Assembly: GCA_028682985.1 (NCBI GenBank)
Contig: JAJRAE010000051.1
Location: 1 to 8,104 of the forward strand
DNA from: Methanobacterium sp.
GTDB taxonomy: Archaea > Methanobacteriota > Methanobacteria > Methanobacteriales > Methanobacteriaceae
Direction of reading: 5' to 3'
Length of the DNA stretch: 8,104 nucleotides
In this document: positions 5,854 through 8,104 of the stretch, piece after piece
Numbering within the stretch: position 1 is the first letter of the stretch
Layout of the letters: every line of letters starts with the position of its first letter
Translations under genes and position numbers: made by a program
The notes under the pieces: generated by a model
Told to the model about the DNA's origin: nothing
Database searches by the model: none
The model's input: only the letters and a program-made list of their open reading frames with translations

Positions 5854-5867
5854 AACGAACGTTAGTT
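5854..5867 (+). promoter_or_regulatory. Operator copy 2 of the TetR promoter
   Basis: An exact second copy of AACGAACGTTAGTT, 48 bases after copy 1, lying just after the predicted transcription start. Symmetry extends outward through flanking A/T bases. Paired identical sites around the start of a TetR gene fit autorepression. Confidence 0.7.
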
Positions 5868-5888
5868 TATAAATTCTGGTGTAGATGT

Positions 5889-6521
5889 ATGAATAAAAAA
5901 AACAGAACCCTCCAAAAACCAACCAAAGAACGAATATTTGACGAATCCCTAGATCTCTTCTCTAAAAAAGGATACGAAGCAGTATCAGTACGTGAAATTG
6001 CCAGGGAGGTTGGAATACGGGAAAGTTCCATCTATAATCATTACAAAAATAAGGAAGCCATACTGGATGCCATAATAGATTACTTTAAAATTGAATTGGC
6101 CACCAGCGGGACGCCCCAGGAAGATAATGAAGCATTAATCGATCAGGGTCCTGAAGTGTTCTTTGAAGTGGGAGCTAAAACCTATATAGACCGGATTAAC
6201 ACCCCCAAGATGGAAAAAATCTGGCGACTGGTATCCATTGAAACTTATCATAATGAAAAGATAAAAAGATTTTTTAAAAAGGAACTATTAGAGGAGCCCA
6301 TCCGTGGATGGGAAGAAATATTTAATCTTATGATTGAAAAAAATTTGATTAAACCAGTTAATCCACGAACACTGGCCTATGAGTACTTCTCATTTGTCAT
6401 ATACCTCTTCTTCGAATACTTCATACTGGAATACGATGAAGACTTCGAATCCTTCATGGATCTGGCCCTGGAGAAGATGACCAACCATACCGAGTTCCTT
6501 CTGCAGGCCATAAAAGTCTAA
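5889..6521 (+). CDS. TetR/AcrR family transcriptional regulator
   Basis: A 210-residue TetR-type repressor. Residues 13-60 form the DNA-binding domain: KERIFDESLDLFSKKGYEAV (13-32) followed by the helix-turn-helix SVREIAREVGIRESSIYNHY (33-52) and KNKEAIL. The rest (about 65-210) is a helical ligand-binding and dimerisation domain rich in Phe, Tyr and Trp (FSFVIYLFFEYFILEY near 167-182), suggesting a hydrophobic ligand, though none can be named. The start at ATG 5889 is supported by GGTG at 5879-5882; an overlapping ATG at 5885 meets a stop at once. Two identical near-palindromes sit around its TATA box, the expected arrangement for autoregulation. The flavoprotein gene follows after 15 bases, so the repressor probably controls the whole operon. 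It is more likely to respond to a small molecule than to act as an activator, by family precedent. Confidence 0.9.
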   Translation: MNKKNRTLQKPTKERIFDESLDLFSKKGYEAVSVREIAREVGIRESSIYNHYKNKEAILDAIIDYFKIELATSGTPQEDNEALIDQGPEVFFEVGAKTYIDRINTPKMEKIWRLVSIETYHNEKIKRFFKKELLEEPIRGWEEIFNLMIEKNLIKPVNPRTLAYEYFSFVIYLFFEYFILEYDEDFESFMDLALEKMTNHTEFLLQAIKV

Positions 6522-6536
6522 ACAACGAGGAATAAT

Positions 6537-7316
6537 ATGAAAGTTTTAACTATTATAGGAAGCCCCAGAAAAAAAGGAAACAGTTATCAGGCAGCTAAAA
6601 AACTGGAAGAGCACCTGAAGCATAAAGGAGACTACCAGTTTGAATACTTATTCCTTAAAAATTTCAACCTGCAGGATTGTAAGGGCTGCTTCAACTGCAT
6701 ATCCCGGGGGATCGAATACTGTCCCATAAAAGACGATTTATATATTATACAGAAAAAAATAGAGGAAGCAGATGGTCTAGTTCTGGCATCACCAGTATAT
6801 GTAATGCACATCAGCGCGCTATTAAAAACCTTTATTGATCGTCAGGCCTATCTCTGCCATCGCCCAGAGTTCAATGGAAAAAAATCAATGGTACTATGCA
6901 CCACAGCAGGTCTGGGAATAAAAGAAACCCTGAAATATATGGAAAGTGTTCTAGAATCATGGGGTTTTGAGGTGACTGCTAAATGCGGTATTGTAACAGC
7001 CCCCTGGCCACCTAAAACCGGGGTAACAAATAAAAATAAAGCAAAACTACAAAAATCAGCAGATAAATTCGACAAAAGAATGAAAAAGAGGAATAAAAAA
7101 GCCTCAATAAGATTTAAAAATTATATGAGTTTCCGAATTTTCCAGAACGTATCCGAAAACGTGAAAGAATACATGCCGGCCGATTACCAGTTCTACAAAG
7201 ATAAGAAATACTATTATCCGGCACATATAAATGTTATCACCAGAATTACCACAGAAATTATCCTCAGACTAGTGTTTTTCCTGATGAGAGACCTGGGCCC
7301 CGCAGAAAAAAAGTAA
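6537..7316 (+). CDS. Iron-sulfur-type flavoprotein (NADPH-dependent FMN reductase fold)
   Basis: A 259-residue flavodoxin-fold protein. Residues 1-16 (MKVLTIIGSPRKKGNS) form the FMN phosphate loop; LVLASPVYV (81-89) and TTAGLG (122-127) are further flavin-site segments, and LLKTFIDR (95-102) is typical of the family. C48, C51, C54 and C62 form CX2CX2CX7C, matching the compact motif of methanogen iron-sulfur flavoprotein (Isf), so a 4Fe-4S cluster is likely. It would move electrons between reduced ferredoxin or NAD(P)H and an acceptor. The C-terminal tail (about 170-259) is not part of the flavodoxin core: a strongly basic patch (178-194), then DYQFYKDKKYYY, then a hydrophobic stretch (about 238-250) that might touch the membrane. 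GAGG at 6527-6530 supports the start. It lies 15 bases after the repressor and 22 before the next gene, in one operon. Confidence 0.85.
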   Translation: MKVLTIIGSPRKKGNSYQAAKKLEEHLKHKGDYQFEYLFLKNFNLQDCKGCFNCISRGIEYCPIKDDLYIIQKKIEEADGLVLASPVYVMHISALLKTFIDRQAYLCHRPEFNGKKSMVLCTTAGLGIKETLKYMESVLESWGFEVTAKCGIVTAPWPPKTGVTNKNKAKLQKSADKFDKRMKKRNKKASIRFKNYMSFRIFQNVSENVKEYMPADYQFYKDKKYYYPAHINVITRITTEIILRLVFFLMRDLGPAEKK

Positions 7317-7338
7317 AAATAATTTTCAGAGGTTACAA

Positions 7339-8104
7339 ATGAGCACTACTAATAAACCGCCGAAGATACTTCTGGTAGGATATAATGGAGCAAACAACAC
7401 CGGATCGGAAGCAAGACTGGTCACCATTATAGAAGAACTAAAGGAAATATTCCCATCAAATATCGAAATAACAGTTCCTACACTTAATGAGAAAAATCTA
7501 CGCCGCTACCTTAATGAAACATCCCACATACACATTGAACCCATACCTCCCATATTTTTTAGAGCCATAAAAAAGCTGGTCAAGGAGCACGACCTGGTCT
7601 TACTGGTGGAGGGAAGCTGTTACATGGACACCTGGACATCTGCCCTTCTCTGGGCATTCTTATACGCTACCAGATGCGCACATAAAGAAGGTGTGCCCTG
7701 TATAGCTTATGCAGTTGATTCTGGTAAGCTATCTTCTTTTAATAAATTCTTAGTGAAGAGAGAGGCCAGTAAAACCGATCTAATAATAACCCGCACCCAG
7801 AGAGCTGCCCGCGAACTTGAAGAAATTGGCGTTACCGCTCCTTTAGAGGTAACCGCTGATAGCGCCTTTAATTTCAAGCCATACCCTGAAGATGAAAATG
7901 ATCGGCCAGAATCCAGTCAGCCAGAAGAAAAAATGGTAGGACTGGCAGTAGTAGACTTTAACCTCTGGCCAGTGGTTATCCGGCCCTGGGGAAAGAAAGA
8001 AAACTTGTACCGTTGGCCCTACTATTTCTCCCGATCAAAAAGTCGCCAGAAAAAAAGCGAAGAACTGGCCAGGGGATGGGCCAAGCAAGCAGACGAGATA
8101 ATCA
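7339..8104 (+). CDS. Polysaccharide pyruvyl transferase family protein (3' end outside window)
   Basis: The first 255 codons of a gene open to the window end. The N-terminus (KILLVGYNGANNTGSEARL, 9-27) matches the glycine/asparagine-rich G-Y-x-G-x-x-N-x-G-x-E-A start of the pyruvyl transferase family (PF04230, CsaB-like), followed by DLVLLVEGSC (85-94), a buried segment with GVPCIAYAVDSG (118-129), and TDLIITRTQRAARELEEIGV (146-165), a usual family pattern of adjacent strand and helix. Such enzymes move pyruvyl groups from phosphoenolpyruvate to sugars of cell-surface polymers; this one's substrate is unknown. An acidic Pro-rich stretch (181-198) looks like a linker. AGAGGT at 7328-7333 supports the ATG. 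It follows the flavoprotein gene by 22 bases in the same operon. It could instead be a family member with another role, since many are untested. Confidence 0.8.
   Translation, partial: MSTTNKPPKILLVGYNGANNTGSEARLVTIIEELKEIFPSNIEITVPTLNEKNLRRYLNETSHIHIEPIPPIFFRAIKKLVKEHDLVLLVEGSCYMDTWTSALLWAFLYATRCAHKEGVPCIAYAVDSGKLSSFNKFLVKREASKTDLIITRTQRAARELEEIGVTAPLEVTADSAFNFKPYPEDENDRPESSQPEEKMVGLAVVDFNLWPVVIRPWGKKENLYRWPYYFSRSKSRQKKSEELARGWAKQADEII

Larger units (their letters stand above)
5579..5888. promoter_or_regulatory. Divergent control region between kinase and TetR operons
   Basis: A 310-base AT-rich region with no supportable gene, between divergent starts. The kinase side (about 5579-5690) holds several TATA-like sequences and two 7-base inverted repeats (5633-5654, 5661-5686). 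The middle holds a palindromic TTATATAA (5706-5713) and a second copy of TTGTATCT (5681-5688, 5733-5740). The right side (5806-5884) holds the TetR promoter with paired operators, a TTTATATA box and the GGTG ribosome binding site. Confidence 0.6.

Noticed and set aside
5866..5873. TTTATAAA after operator copy 2 as the TetR TATA box
   Set aside because: Transcription would begin near 5890-5895, after the ATG at 5889, so the upstream TTTATATA is the better choice.
6848..7075. Minus-strand ORF of 75 codons
   Set aside because: It is antisense within the flavoprotein gene and has no promoter or ribosome binding site.

Overview
The window looks like chromosomal DNA of a methanogenic archaeon, most likely Methanobacterium or a close relative in the Methanobacteriales. 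Several signs agree. The DNA is AT-rich, with very AT-rich gaps between genes. Start codons are preceded by GGTGA-type ribosome binding sites, and promoters have archaeal TATA boxes such as TTTATATA. Several encoded families are typical of methanogens: an ACT-DUF5612 protein, a cupin-type glucose-6-phosphate isomerase, and a response regulator ending in what looks like the methanogen output domain 1. The taxonomic call rests on family knowledge, not on a database search.

Left region (1-1550): a minus-strand DUF6448-like gene diverges from two plus-strand genes. These two encode small acidic proteins of 93 and 94 residues. They are paralogues (about 48% identical by hand alignment), share two cysteines, and each has its own promoter. 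I cannot name their family.

Middle region (1587-5578): five minus-strand genes read leftward. A receiver-histidine kinase hybrid overlaps its partner response regulator by one base (TAATG). Next come a pyridoxamine-5'-phosphate-oxidase-like flavin protein, the cupin glucose-6-phosphate isomerase, and the ACT-DUF5612 protein. Only kinase and regulator are tightly coupled. The other three are separated by 56-127 bases holding TATA-like boxes and T-tracts, so they may be separate or partly coupled units.

Right region (5579-8104): a 310-base divergent intergenic region separates the kinase from a plus-strand operon. That operon encodes a TetR-type repressor, an iron-sulfur-type flavoprotein (CX2CX2CX7C), and a polysaccharide pyruvyl transferase family protein cut by the window end. 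The TetR promoter carries two identical copies of the near-palindrome AACGAACGTTAGTT, 48 bases apart, one abutting a TTTATATA box and one near the predicted transcription start. This is a strong candidate for an autoregulatory operator pair. The repressor-flavoprotein-pyruvyl transferase operon is the best candidate for an undescribed functional unit here. No tRNA, rRNA, CRISPR array, transposase or integrase was seen.
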